From NCBI GenBank assembly GCA_002238685.1, contig MPMV01000009.1, positions 1 through 64,000 of the forward strand: a stretch of 64,000 nt of DNA. The letters are read 5' to 3'. A program made the position numbers and the translations under genes. Below the pieces are notes generated by a model that did no database searches, was not told the DNA's origin, and saw only the letters and a program-made list of their open reading frames with translations. This document shows positions 18,304 to 27,589 of the stretch, piece by piece. The first letter of the stretch is position 1, and each line of letters starts with the position of its first letter. Source of the DNA: a bacterium EF100-94H03 bin56 (GTDB lineage: Bacteria; Pseudomonadota; Alphaproteobacteria; SP197).

Positions 18304-19551
18304 ATGAAGTACTCCCTGTGGAACCTTCTCCGCCAGGCGCCCCGCGGTCACCGGGACTGGCCGCAGGCTTGGCGCAATCCGGAGCCGAAGGAGGCCTACG
18401 ACGTCATCATCATCGGCGCCGGCGGCCATGGCCTGGCGACCGCCTACTACCTGGCGAAGGAGCATGGCATCTCCCGGACCGCGGTGCTCGAGAAGGGCTG
18501 GCTTGGCGGCGGCAACACCGGGCGCAACACGACCATCGTGCGCTCGAACTACCTGTGGGACGAGAGCGCTCACCTCTACGAGCATTCCCTCAGGCTCTTC
18601 GAGACCCTGTCGCAGGATCTCAACTTCAACGTCATGTTCTCCCCCCGCGGTGTCATCAACCTGGCCCACAACGAACATGACCTGAAGGAATTGCGACGGC
18701 GTGGTCACGCATGCCGGCTCAACGGCATCGACTACGAGATGGTGACCCCCCGGGAAATCAAGGAGATCGCGCCGATCATCAATATCTCCAGGTCCATCCG
18801 GTACCCGGTTCTCGGCGGCGCCATGCAGCGCCGCGCCGGCAACGCCCGCCACGACGCCGTGGCATGGGGCCTGGCCAGACGCGCCGACGAGCTCGGTGTC
18901 GACATCATCCAGAACTGCGAAGTGACGGGCATTGATGTCCGGGACGGCCGGGTGACAGGTGTGCAAACGACCAGGGGAGCGATCAGGGCCAACCGCATCG
19001 GCGCGGTCCCGGCGGGCCATGCATCCGTCGTTGCCTCGATGGCCGGCCTGCGGCTGCCGGTGGAGAGCCATGCCCTCCAGGCCATGGTGACGGAACCGGT
19101 CAAGCCGGTGCTCGATACGGTCATCATGTCGAACACGGTGCATGTCTACATCAGCCAGTCCGACAAGGGGGAACTGGTGCTCGGGGCTGGAATCGACGGT
19201 TACAACAGCTACAGCCAGAAGGGTGGCATCAATGTCATCGAGCATCAGCTCGAGGGGTTGTGCGAACTCTATCCCATTGTCTCGCGCCTGAAGATCATGC
19301 GGGTGTGGGGCGGCATTGTCGATATCGCGCCCGATGCCAGCCCGATCATCTCGAAGACGCCAATCGAAGGTTTCTACATCAATTGCGGCTGGGGAACCGG
19401 TGGATTCAAGGCGACACCCGGTTCCGGTTGGGTGTTTGCCCACACCATCGCCCAGGACCGGCCCCACAGACTCAACGAAGCCTTCGATCTCGGACGTTTC
19501 GAGAGCGGTCTGCTCATCGATGAGCACGGCGCGGCGGCGGTGGCTCACTAG
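18304..19551 (+). CDS. soxB: Sarcosine oxidase subunit beta
   Basis: FAD-dependent catalytic subunit of heterotetrameric sarcosine oxidase, which demethylates N-methylglycine. 415 residues. The N terminus carries the family extension [19 protein letters not shown], then the dinucleotide fold [19 protein letters not shown] and the FAD-attachment region [18 protein letters not shown]. The C-terminal DAO segment [16 protein letters not shown] is present. First gene of soxBDAG; 115 bp separate it from the ABC ATPase gene, so the importer may share its expression. Confidence 0.96.
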   Translation: MKYSLWNLLRQAPRGHRDWPQAWRNPEPKEAYDVIIIGAGGHGLATAYYLAKEHGISRTAVLEKGWLGGGNTGRNTTIVRSNYLWDESAHLYEHSLRLFETLSQDLNFNVMFSPRGVINLAHNEHDLKELRRRGHACRLNGIDYEMVTPREIKEIAPIINISRSIRYPVLGGAMQRRAGNARHDAVAWGLARRADELGVDIIQNCEVTGIDVRDGRVTGVQTTRGAIRANRIGAVPAGHASVVASMAGLRLPVESHALQAMVTEPVKPVLDTVIMSNTVHVYISQSDKGELVLGAGIDGYNSYSQKGGINVIEHQLEGLCELYPIVSRLKIMRVWGGIVDIAPDASPIISKTPIEGFYINCGWGTGGFKATPGSGWVFAHTIAQDRPHRLNEAFDLGRFESGLLIDEHGAAAVAH

Positions 19552-19565
19552 AAGGGAGCGGAGCG

Positions 19566-19844
19566 ATGATGCTGATTCCCTGCCCCTGGTGTGGCGACAG
19601 ACTCGATGCCGAGTTCACCTGCGGTGGCGAAGCCCACATCATGCGTCCCGATCCGGCCACGGCCAGTGACGCCGAATGGGCCGACTACCTCTTCATGCGG
19701 GAAAACCCGAAGGGTCTTCACCACGAACGCTGGTTCCATGCTCACGGTTGTCGCCGCTGGTTTCACATGACACGCGACACGGCGAGCCACCGAATCGTGG
19801 CGGTCTACGCCATTACCGAAAGTGCGCCGGAGGCATCGGGTTGA
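19566..19844 (+). CDS. soxD: Sarcosine oxidase subunit delta
   Basis: Small zinc-binding subunit (92 residues) of the sarcosine oxidase complex. It has IPCPWCGDR at the N terminus, EWADYLFMRENPKG in the middle and WFHAHGCRRWFHMTRDT, which supplies the remaining zinc ligands. Lies 14 bp after soxB, and its TGA overlaps the soxA ATG by one base. Confidence 0.95.
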   Translation: MMLIPCPWCGDRLDAEFTCGGEAHIMRPDPATASDAEWADYLFMRENPKGLHHERWFHAHGCRRWFHMTRDTASHRIVAVYAITESAPEASG

Positions 19845-22800
19845 TGCAGTCCTGGCGGAACAGCACCGGCGGGATCATCGACCGAAGCCGCCGCCTCTCC
19901 TTCACCTTTGACGGCAGGCGCCTCGCCGGCCATCCAGGCGACACGCTCGCGTCGGCACTTCTCGCCAACGGCATCCATCTCGTCGGCCGCAGCTTCAAGT
20001 ATCACCGGCCACGCGGCATCGTCGGTTCCGGTGTGGAGGAACCCAATGCCCTCGTCAGACTCGGCGAGGGCGGCGCCGTGGAACCCAACGCGAGGGCCAC
20101 GACCTCGGAGCTCTTCGACGGTCTCGTGGCTTCGAGCCAGAACCGCTGGCCGAGCCTCGCATTCGATGTGGGGGCACTCAACAGCGTCGCATCAGGACTC
20201 ATACCGGCAGGATTCTACTACAAGACGTTCATGTGGCCTGCGAAGGCGTGGACGTTCTATGAGCGCTTCATCCGGCGTGCCGCCGGACTTGGCCAGGCGC
20301 CAGAAGAACCCGATCCGGATGTCTACGAGAAGCGCTTTGCCCATTGTGACGTGCTTGTCGTCGGCGCCGGCCCGGCCGGTCTTCAGGCGGCACGCGCCGC
20401 CGCGCCCGCCCCGGCCGGTGTGCGGGCGGCGCCCGCCGCCGGACGCTCGGGCGCACGCGTGATTCTTGCCGACGAGCAGGCCGTTCCCGGCGGTTCGTTG
20501 CTGGCTGAACACGTCACCCTTGACGGCGTTCCTGGCCAGGACTGGCCTGAATCGGTTCGCACGGAACTCGCGAGCATGACCGACGTCACCCTGCTCACCC
20601 GGACCACCGTTGCCGGTTACTATGATCACAACTTTCTGGTCGCTGTCGAACGGCTCACGGACCATCTGCCGTCCGGCGAGAGTCCCCTGCCACGCCAGCG
20701 TCTCTGGAAGATCCGGGCCCGCCATGTCGTTCTCGCCACCGGGGCCATCGAACGGCCCCTGGTGTTTCCCGGGAACGACCGGCCCGGTGTCATGCTCGGC
20801 AGCGCGGTGCGCGCCTTTGCGAACCGCTGGGGTGTGCGCTGTGGTGCAAGGGCCGTCGTCTTTGCCAACAACGACAGCGCTTACCGATCGGCCATCGATG
20901 CCGCCGACAGCGGCATTCATGTGACAACCATAGTCGACTGCAGGGCCGCACCCCGAGGGCGCCTCGTCGAGGAGGCGCACTCGCGAGGCATCGATGTGTT
21001 GGCCGGAAGCGTCATTGCCGGCGTCGAGGGAAGGAAACGGGTTCGCGGTGTCGCCATCTCCACCCTGGATGGCAGCACGCCGGCAGCCGCGCGCAAGGAA
21101 TGTGATCTCGTCATGATGTCGGGAGGCTGGAACCCGACCGTTCACCTTGCCTCCCAGTCGGGGACCCGCCTCGCTTGGGACGAGTCCCTGGCGACGTTCA
21201 TTCCGGGCGATGCCGCCTCACACCAGACGAGTGTCGGCGCGGCGGCCGGGACCTTCGGTCTCGTCGAGTGCCTGACGTCCGGAGCACTCGCCGGAACCGA
21301 TGCAGCGGCCCGGGCCGGATTTGACGGCGAAGCACCGCCCGTGCCGGAGGTCGATGATGACACCGGAGACGGTGCGCTCGACCTCGAAGCGTTCTGGCAC
21401 CGTCCGGCGTCACCGAGGGACGGCAAGGCCTTTCACGACTTGCAGAACGACGTCACCACCGCCGACGTGGCGCTCGCGACCCGGGAAAACTACGTTTCGG
21501 TGGAGCACTTCAAGCGCTACACGACCACCGGCATGGGGACCGACCAGGGCAAGACGTCGAATGTCAACGGCCTTGCCATCCTTGCCGGCCATGTCGGCAG
21601 CAGCATTCCCGGGGTGGGACACACGACCTACCGCCCCTTCTACACGCCGGTCACCATCGGCGCCCTTGCCGGCATCGACACCGCAGGCGAACTCTACGAT
21701 CCCGTCCGCAGGACACCGATGCATGCCTGGCATGCCGCCAACGGCGCCCACTTCGAGGATGTCGGCCAGTGGAAACGCCCCTATTGCTACCTTCGGGAGG
21801 GCGAATCGGTCGAGGAGGCCGTGGAGCGCGAGACCCGGGCCGTTCGCACCGGTGTCGGCATTCTCGACGCTTCGACGCTGGGCAAGATCGATGTCCAGGG
21901 AAAGGATGCCGCCGCGTTCCTTGATCGCCTCTACACCGGCACCTTCTCGACCCTGGCTCCCGGGCGCTGCCGGTATGGCCTGATGTGCCATGATGACGGC
22001 ATGGTGTTCGACGACGGTGTGACGGCGCGCATCGCCGATAACCGATTCCTTGTCAGCACCACCACCGGAGGTGCGGCCACGGTCCTCAATTGGTTCGAGG
22101 AATGGCTGCAGACGGAATGGTGGGATCTCGACGTTCACATGACCTCGGTCACCACGCAGTGGGCCGCCATCGCCGTTGCCGGACCGGAGAGCCGTGACCT
22201 GGTCTCGGGCCTGACGACGACCGATCTTTCCTCTGACGCCTTCCCCTTCATGACCTGGCGCGATGCAGACATCGCCGGCATACCGGGCCGCATCTTCCGT
22301 ATCAGTTTTTCCGGGGAAACCGGCTACGAGCTTCACGTGCCGGCAAGCTATGCCCTGTCGCTGTGGCAGATCCTCATGATGGCCGGCGAACGTCATGCCA
22401 TCACACCCTACGGCACGGAGGCCATGCATGTGCTGCGCGCAGAGAAGGGGTTCATCATCGTTGGCCAGGACACCGACGGCACCACTACACCCCATGATCT
22501 CGGCATGAGCTGGCTGGTATCGAAGAAGAAGCCCGACTTCCTCGGCAAACGTGGCCTCCGGAGACCCGACACCCTGCGCGAGGACCGCAAGCAGCTGGTC
22601 GGGCTCCTCACCGACGATCCCCAGGTTGTCATCCCGGAAGGGGCGCATGTGTCACCGGAACCCGAAGCGAAGCCGCCCGTGCCCATGGAGGGGTGGGTGT
22701 CGTCAAGCTACATGAGTCCCAACTGCGGTCACTCGATTGCCCTTGCCCTCATCCGTCGCGGGCATGACCGCATGGGCGAGTCGGTCGCCATTCCCCTGGA

Positions 22801-22873
22801 AGACAGGACCATCCGGGCACGCATCGTCAAGCCCGTCTTCTTTGACGAGGAAGGAGCGAGACTCCGTGGCTGA
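19844..22873 (+). CDS. soxA: Sarcosine oxidase subunit alpha
   Basis: Large subunit (1009 residues) that holds NAD, shares the FMN and transfers the methylene group to tetrahydrofolate. Domains: an N-terminal 2Fe-2S-like fold (about 1-100), a pyridine-nucleotide fold beginning VLVVGAGPAGLQAARAA, and a C-terminal aminomethyltransferase (GCV_T) domain from about residue 620 (KRPYCYLREGESVEEA). Start is ATG 19844. Odd: after the Gly-rich loop there is a 13-codon insertion, residues 187-199, that looks like a G/C-drifted copy of the preceding 13 codons; relatives run straight from AARAA to GRSGARVI. It may disturb the nucleotide-binding helix if real. Confidence 0.95.
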   Translation: MQSWRNSTGGIIDRSRRLSFTFDGRRLAGHPGDTLASALLANGIHLVGRSFKYHRPRGIVGSGVEEPNALVRLGEGGAVEPNARATTSELFDGLVASSQNRWPSLAFDVGALNSVASGLIPAGFYYKTFMWPAKAWTFYERFIRRAAGLGQAPEEPDPDVYEKRFAHCDVLVVGAGPAGLQAARAAAPAPAGVRAAPAAGRSGARVILADEQAVPGGSLLAEHVTLDGVPGQDWPESVRTELASMTDVTLLTRTTVAGYYDHNFLVAVERLTDHLPSGESPLPRQRLWKIRARHVVLATGAIERPLVFPGNDRPGVMLGSAVRAFANRWGVRCGARAVVFANNDSAYRSAIDAADSGIHVTTIVDCRAAPRGRLVEEAHSRGIDVLAGSVIAGVEGRKRVRGVAISTLDGSTPAAARKECDLVMMSGGWNPTVHLASQSGTRLAWDESLATFIPGDAASHQTSVGAAAGTFGLVECLTSGALAGTDAAARAGFDGEAPPVPEVDDDTGDGALDLEAFWHRPASPRDGKAFHDLQNDVTTADVALATRENYVSVEHFKRYTTTGMGTDQGKTSNVNGLAILAGHVGSSIPGVGHTTYRPFYTPVTIGALAGIDTAGELYDPVRRTPMHAWHAANGAHFEDVGQWKRPYCYLREGESVEEAVERETRAVRTGVGILDASTLGKIDVQGKDAAAFLDRLYTGTFSTLAPGRCRYGLMCHDDGMVFDDGVTARIADNRFLVSTTTGGAATVLNWFEEWLQTEWWDLDVHMTSVTTQWAAIAVAGPESRDLVSGLTTTDLSSDAFPFMTWRDADIAGIPGRIFRISFSGETGYELHVPASYALSLWQILMMAGERHAITPYGTEAMHVLRAEKGFIIVGQDTDGTTTPHDLGMSWLVSKKKPDFLGKRGLRRPDTLREDRKQLVGLLTDDPQVVIPEGAHVSPEPEAKPPVPMEGWVSSSYMSPNCGHSIALALIRRGHDRMGESVAIPLEDRTIRARIVKPVFFDEEGARLRG
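20363..20440 (+). repeat. 39-bp in-frame tandem duplication inside soxA
   Basis: Copy 1 (20363-20401) encodes GAGPAGLQAARAA; copy 2 (20402-20440) encodes APAPAGVRAAPAA. The core GGCCGGT and flanks align, and most differences in copy 2 are changes to G or C. The unit is a multiple of three, so the frame is kept. Confidence 0.75.
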
Positions 22874-23441
22874 AGCGTGGCAACGACAGAGTCCCCTCGC
22901 GCGACGCTCGCCGATGGACGACGACACGGGCGCCGGGCTCGCCATGACGGAACGGGAGTTCCTGGCGAAGATCACGGTACGGGGCAAGGTCGCGGATGAC
23001 GCCATTCGCGACGCTCTCGGCATCGCCCTTCCAGGCGAGCCCAACACCGCATGCTCCGGCAAGGATCACGCCATTTTGTGGCTGGGGCCGGATGAATGGC
23101 TTGTTGTCGGTCCGCCGGACACCGAGAAGGAGCTTGTCTCCACTCTTGCAACGGCTTTGCCCGATGCCGCCGTCATCGATGTGACTGAGGGTTACGCCAC
23201 CATCCGTCTCGGCGGTCCGCTCGCCAGGGAAGTCCTGTCGATGGGAACGCCGCTCGACCTCCACCCTCGCGAGTTCGCCGCCGGTGCGGCAACCCGCACC
23301 CTCTTTGCCCGCACCACCGTCATCCTGCACAAGATCAGCGATGACCCCGTCTTCGACATCCACGTCGAACGCAGCCAGGCCGAGTACCTGTGGACCTGGC
23401 TCGAAACCGCTTCGAGACCCTACCGCGACGCCCTTCGATAG
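22866..23441 (+). CDS. soxG: Sarcosine oxidase subunit gamma
   Basis: Fourth subunit of the complex, related to the folate-binding aminomethyltransferase fold. About 191 residues from GTG 22866, which overlaps the soxA end by 8 bp and has a strong GAGGAAGGAG ribosome site. Recognisable segments are LWLGPDEWLVVGPP, AAVIDVTEGYATIRLGG and FDIHVERSQAEYLWTWL. Last gene of the operon. Confidence 0.92.
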   Translation: MAEAWQRQSPLARRSPMDDDTGAGLAMTEREFLAKITVRGKVADDAIRDALGIALPGEPNTACSGKDHAILWLGPDEWLVVGPPDTEKELVSTLATALPDAAVIDVTEGYATIRLGGPLAREVLSMGTPLDLHPREFAAGAATRTLFARTTVILHKISDDPVFDIHVERSQAEYLWTWLETASRPYRDALR

Positions 23442-23870
23442 CGGCCGGTCCGCTCTTCCAGCGCCGCGTTGCAGAACTCGCAAAGCACATCGTCAGTCCT
23501 CCGACAACTCGCTGCCTTGCGGTATCCCCGCTCGCGTATCGTTGTGGGGCCATGCCGAAGTCATCATGGTGCCAACGCCAACGTTTCTGAATCATCCCCA
23601 TCAAAACCCGCGAATGACGCTGCAAGCGTCCCGGTCGGGTCGATGCCGAGTCCGCCGAACCTTGGTGTAGCGGTCCGCGAGAGCTGGATCGTGACCGAGA
23701 CGGCGCACGAGCAGGGAACGCTGTTGCGCCTGCTGAACGGCAAGGGCGACGTTGGAAGATATCGGCTGGGGCACTGCCGGGCACTGAATGTGGACGCAGT
23801 CTGCCAGTGCAATCTTGCGCGGTGAAACCCGGCGTGGAAACGCTCTGGTCTTGACTGGCACGTCTATTTC
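23442..23870. other. Gap between soxG and vapBC
   Basis: About 430 bases without a supportable gene. The open frames found are short, lack known motifs and have atypical composition. It looks like degraded sequence at the border of an accessory zone; no clear terminator hairpin follows soxG. Confidence 0.45.
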
Positions 23871-23889
23871 AACCAGTCTGTGACTGGTT
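23871..23889. promoter_or_regulatory. Inverted repeat upstream of vapBC (likely operator)
   Basis: AACCAGTC (23871-23878) and GACTGGTT (23882-23889) form a perfect 8-bp palindrome with a 3-base centre, 34 bp before the antitoxin start. Type II antitoxins bind such sites to autoregulate. T-rich sequence follows, so a weak terminator is the alternative reading. Confidence 0.5.
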
Positions 23890-23922
23890 TGTTTTGGGCC
23901 ATGCAGTCAGGAGGTAGATCCC

Positions 23923-24165
23923 GTGTCCGAGATCGGAGCCTTTGAAGCGAAGACGCATTTGCCACAGCTGCTTCAACGCGTGGCCGCAGGCGAACGGTTT
24001 GTCATTACCCGGCACAGCCGTCCTGTGGCCGAGTTGGTTCCATTCCGCGCGCGGGATTCCGACAAGGTGCAAACTGCGATCGATGCCTTGAAACACTTCC
24101 AGAAAACTCATTCTCTCGGAGGGCTTTCGGTGCGGCAGATCGTTGAGGAGGCGCGCAGGTACTGA
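23923..24165 (+). CDS. vapB: Phd/YefM-type antitoxin of VapBC
   Basis: Small antitoxin (80 residues) that neutralises the adjacent PIN toxin and represses the operon. N-terminal DNA-binding part FEAKTHLPQLLQRVAAGERF followed by VITRHSRPVAELVPF is the Phd/YefM signature; the C-terminal tail would wrap the toxin. Starts at GTG 23923 with AGGAGG nearby, and its TGA overlaps the toxin ATG by one base. Confidence 0.93.
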   Translation: MSEIGAFEAKTHLPQLLQRVAAGERFVITRHSRPVAELVPFRARDSDKVQTAIDALKHFQKTHSLGGLSVRQIVEEARRY

Positions 24166-24581
24166 TGCCGTTTGTTCTCGATTGCTCGGTTGCCATGGCA
24201 TGGGTGTTTCCTGACGAGGCCTCCGAAACAACCGAACGGTTGCGCGATTCTCTCATCGACGATCAGGCCTTCGTCCCGTCCCTCTGGCCGGTTGAAGTCG
24301 GGAGTGTGCTGCTTGCCGCGACCCGCCGCAGGCGCATCAGAGCAGACGAGTGGTCGCTCATATGCTCCAGCCTGGAAGCCCTGCCCATCGAGGTTGAACC
24401 GGTGTCCACGTCCCGCGTTTGGGGAAAGGTGATCGAACTCGCCGACCGGCACAACCTCAGCGTGCATGACGCGACCTACTTTGAACTCGCGCTGCGCATG
24501 CGCTTGCCGCTCGCCACACTGGACCGGGCCCTGATTACGGCGGCGCGGACTGCCGGGGTTGATACACCCGCGGTTGGATAG
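24165..24581 (+). CDS. vapC: VapC-type PIN-domain toxin
   Basis: Ribonuclease toxin of 138 residues. The four acidic metal ligands of the PIN fold are present: Asp6 (VLDCSVAM), Glu44 (WPVEVGS), Asp102 (SVHDATYFELA) and Asp120 (LATLDRAL). Length and order are standard for alphaproteobacterial VapC. It appears intact, so this is the most likely functional toxin-antitoxin pair of the region. Confidence 0.94.
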   Translation: MPFVLDCSVAMAWVFPDEASETTERLRDSLIDDQAFVPSLWPVEVGSVLLAATRRRRIRADEWSLICSSLEALPIEVEPVSTSRVWGKVIELADRHNLSVHDATYFELALRMRLPLATLDRALITAARTAGVDTPAVG

Positions 24582-24883
24582 GGGCCGGGTTGGCGACCCT
24601 GATCGACCGCACCGGCATGGCCAGACGCCGACATTGTTGCAAAGTCCAGGTGTCCCGATTCCTTCATGGTCTCACCCGCGCCTTGCCGCACATCGACAGC
24701 CCCTTTCGCGAACTGCCCGCTGCAGTCTTCCCGGACAAGGGCCCCCGGAACAGATGTCGAGGACGACTGCGATGGCTTTGGCGCCAGGTCACTGACGACG
24801 GTGGTCGCAACAGTTTCCTCCGGGATGAACGCACTCTCCGGTGCCCGCAGGAACCGGGGACTGACAAGCCTGATCTGGCTGGT
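24582..24883. other. Gap between vapC and the enoyl-CoA hydratase fragment
   Basis: About 300 bases with no recognisable gene on either strand. It directly precedes the left copy of a long direct repeat, so it may contain a recombination junction. Confidence 0.4.
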
Positions 24884-25200
24884 CGATCGCGATACGATCT
24901 CCTCAGGGTTCTGCGAGATGCGGTGACATGAACGGCAACCCTCCCGGGAGCATTCCGGTCGAGCGGCGGGGGTTCATTGCCACCGTCACCATCAATCGCC
25001 CTGAAAAGCGCAAAGCCATCAACACGGAGGCAGCCCGTAGGCTCTCGGAGGCATTCGACATGCTGGCGGCGAGTGACGCCATACGCGTCGTGGTGCTGCG
25101 CGGCGCCGGCGAACGCGCCTTCGGGGTGGGTGCAGACATCAGCGAATTCTGCGAACGGCGCGACGGCCCCGAACAGGCGCTTGAGTTCGAGGCAGCCTGG
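24884..25200 (+). repeat. Partial duplication of enoyl-CoA hydratase gene, copy A
   Basis: This stretch includes about 45 bp of leader and the first ~90 codons of an enoyl-CoA hydratase gene. It matches 27590-27927 in the same orientation at clearly high identity; the leader core CGATCTCCTCAGGGTTCT is shared exactly. The match ends abruptly after GCCTGGGG near 25202. Confidence 0.85.
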
Positions 25201-25254
25201 GGTCAGGCCGGGCGTTCTGCAGCTCACATTACTGGCGGAAGTGCCAGGCTCTGA
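24928..25254 (+). pseudogene. Truncated enoyl-CoA hydratase/isomerase
   Basis: A 108-codon frame whose first ~90 residues are the N terminus of a crotonase: VERRGFIATVTINRPEKRKA, VVVLRGAGERAFGVGADISE (oxyanion-hole region). It then runs into unrelated sequence and stops, losing the second half including the catalytic Glu pair. It is a near-duplicate of the intact gene at 27632 and lacks the extra 7 codons seen there, so in that part it is closer to the family norm. Confidence 0.85.
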
Positions 25255-25451
25255 GACAGATCGAGTCACCTGCGGATGAGCAATGAGCATGGCTTCGGCA
25301 GAGATGGATGGGTCAGGGGTTGAACAACCGGTGAGAGTGCTCCGCTTGCACGCCTTCCCGCGCGCCTGTATCACCGCCTGAGGCCACTGTGACATCCGCC
25401 TCACCCGGCAGAAGTCCGATACTGGTGCTGCACTGAACCTGGAGCGAACTG

Positions 25452-26009
25452 ATGGCACTGCTGGCTGCCGGCCTTGCACTGTTCCTGGCAATTCACCTGA
25501 TACCGAGCCTTCCGCGGCTGCGCGCCGCGCTGGCAGGGCAGCTGGGCGAGAAACCCTATCGCGGCGTGTTCAGCGTGGTTGCGTTCCTGTCGTTGGCGGC
25601 CATCGTCTGGGGCTTCTCGCGCGCGCCGCTGGACCTGGTCTACATGTCCCCGGACTGGGGACGTCTGGCCGCATTGTTCCTCGTGCCGTTGGCCCTGGTG
25701 CTCTTTGCCGCGGCCCGCATGCCCACCCGCATCCGCTCCCTGGTCCGGCATCCGATGCTGCTTGGCGTGCTGCTTTGGGCTGTTGCCCATCTTCTCGCCA
25801 ACGGCGAAGCACGTTCCGTCGTGCTCTTTGGCGGGTTTGCGCTGATTGCAGCGATCCTGGCGATCAGCGCAGCGGCGCGCGGCAAGGGCCCGCCGATGCA
25901 ACCCGCGCCGCGCATGACCATGGACATCGTTTCGATCATCGCCGGTCTGGTCGCGGCCGGGCTTCTGGCGGGTTTCCACGACGTACTGTTCGGTACGCCG
26001 TTGATGTAG
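25452..26009 (+). CDS. nnrU: NnrU-family membrane protein
   Basis: Integral membrane protein of 185 residues of the NnrU family, linked to denitrification gene clusters; the exact role is unknown. Features: LFLAIHLIPSLPRLRAAL at the N terminus, GEKPYRGVFSVVAFLSL, and RHPMLLGVLLWAVAHLLANG, the conserved core. Five to six hydrophobic helices. No nir/nor genes are nearby, so it stands alone in a degraded stretch. Confidence 0.88.
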   Translation: MALLAAGLALFLAIHLIPSLPRLRAALAGQLGEKPYRGVFSVVAFLSLAAIVWGFSRAPLDLVYMSPDWGRLAALFLVPLALVLFAAARMPTRIRSLVRHPMLLGVLLWAVAHLLANGEARSVVLFGGFALIAAILAISAAARGKGPPMQPAPRMTMDIVSIIAGLVAAGLLAGFHDVLFGTPLM

Positions 26010-26179
26010 CGCCGTCCCGCAGTCACAACCCGGCTGTCAACACTCAATGCGACAAGCCCCCAAGAGCGCAAGGAGGCCCTGCATGGATGAGTTCATCAGA
26101 ATGGCGTGTTCTGTCTTGTCTGGCGTTTCATCCGGTGCAATCGTACGCCTCATCACCCTGTCACCCGCGGACAGGTAAG

Positions 26180-26362
26180 GCAGACGGAGGGCAAGACGAC
26201 CATGCCGAAGACGACGAGCATATCCGGGCAGAGTTCGCAGGCTGGATTGCCGACGGCCGCATGACCCGGTGCCAAACCTTCATCGGCAGCCTCGAGAACG
26301 CGACCACTGCCTTCAACCGGCTGTTCGACTTCGGCAAGCTCGTCGGTCGGGTGCAAGGATAG
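26180..26362 (+). pseudogene. C-terminal remnant of a zinc-free MDR-family oxidoreductase
   Basis: The last 60 codons of this frame match the C terminus of NADP-dependent 2-alkenal/quinone reductases: IRAEFAGWIADGRMTRCQTF, then GSLENATTAFNRLF and DFGKLVGRV, equivalent to the usual 'W-x-x-G-R ... G-L-E-N-A-P-x-A-F ... N-x-G-K-x-x-V-x-V' ending. The preceding ~280 residues of the family are missing. It ends 3 bp before the SMP-30 gene, so the two may once have been an operon. Confidence 0.6.
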
Positions 26363-26365
26363 ACC

Positions 26366-27355
26366 GTGTCCATCTATCGCGCGTTCCATGATCGTTTCCA
26401 TGACCTCGTTGTCGAGCATGCCGCCTTCGAGACGCTGGGCGAGGGGTTCAGGTTCACGGAAGGACCGTCATGGCATCCGGCGGAACGCCATGTGACGTTT
26501 ACCGATATTCCGTCGAACCGCATTCACCGCTGGCACGCCTTGTCCGGCAGAATCGAGATCCTGCGCGAGCCCAGCAACTTGACCAACGGCACCTGCTACG
26601 ACGCCCATGGACGGCTGCTGATGTGCGAACACGCGTCGAGCCGGGTTTGCCGACTCGATCACGACGGCACGGTGACCGTGCTGGCGGACGCCTGGCAGGG
26701 CCGCGAACTGAACAGCCCCAACGACATCGTCGTCGATGATCGCGGCGGCATCTGGTTCACCGACCCCCTTTACGGCCGGGAGAGCGGCACGGGTGTCGTG
26801 CGCGAGCCTGGCCTGCCATTCCGCGGCATCTTCCGGATCGGCCCCCCCGGGTAGGGCGGGAAGAGCGCCGGGGGTGTCGGGCGGGAGCCGGGCCTGCCAT
26901 TCCGCGGCATCTTCCGGATCGACCCCTCGGGCGATCTTCACCTCATCGACGACGATTACGACGGACCGAACGGCTTGTGCTTTTCGCCCGACAAATCGCG
27001 TCTCTACGTCAACGACAGCGAGCGCCAGCACATCAGGGTCTACGAGATCGACGACGCCGGTGCCGTTTCCGGCGGCCTGCTCTTCGCCGAGACGCGTGAC
27101 GACGACGGCACCCTTGGATATGGCGCGCCGGACGGCATGAAGGTCGATGCCATGGGCAACGTGTGGTGTGGCGGGCCGGGCGGAATCCATGTCTTCGACG
27201 CGGACGCCTCCCTGCTCGGCGTTATCCTGACACCCCGGTTTCCGGCCAATTTCTGCTTCGGGGGCGATGACATGCGCGACCTTCTCATCACCGCAGGAAC
27301 GACCTTCCTGCGCCTGCGCGTCGCAAGTCCCGGACACCCGACCTTCCGGCCATGA
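26366..27355 (+). pseudogene. SMP-30/gluconolactonase-family protein, interrupted by an in-frame stop
   Basis: Six-bladed beta-propeller lactonase family. The frame from GTG 26366 reads GFRFTEGPSWHPAERHVTF, RLLMCEHASSRVCRLDHDG and LNSPNDIVVDDRGGIWFTDP, all family-typical, and then meets TAG at 26852-26854. The same frame resumes and continues to 27355 with DGPNGLCFSPDKSRLYVND and DGMKVDAMGNVWCGGPGG. The stop is the last codon of copy 1 of an 81-bp tandem duplication; removing one copy restores a normal ~300-residue enzyme. Either a real pseudogene or an assembly error. Confidence 0.85.
26774..26935 (+). repeat. 81-bp tandem duplication in the SMP-30 gene
   Basis: Copies at 26774-26854 and 26855-26935. 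The middle (GCCTGCCATTCCGCGGCATC and onward) is identical, while the start of copy 2 and the end of copy 1 have drifted toward G and C. The unit is 27 codons, so only the TAG at the end of copy 1, where copy 2 has GAT, breaks the protein. Confidence 0.85.
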
Positions 27356-27589
27356 CGCCATTCCGCGGCGACCAGGGCATCGTGAGGTCCACGCCCGTGA
27401 CGCTCGAGGCACGATCGTCGCGCATCCCGTCGATGCCGACCGGGATTGCCGGGCCGAACGCGAAGCGGGCGCCCAGGCGGTAACTCCTCGGCCCTCCTTC
27501 CTGCCCGCCGCGGCGATCATCTGCCACGCGGCGCCCGCCTGCGAGCACGGAGTTCGAACTCGCAGGCACCACCTGACCTGGAGGGGCCG

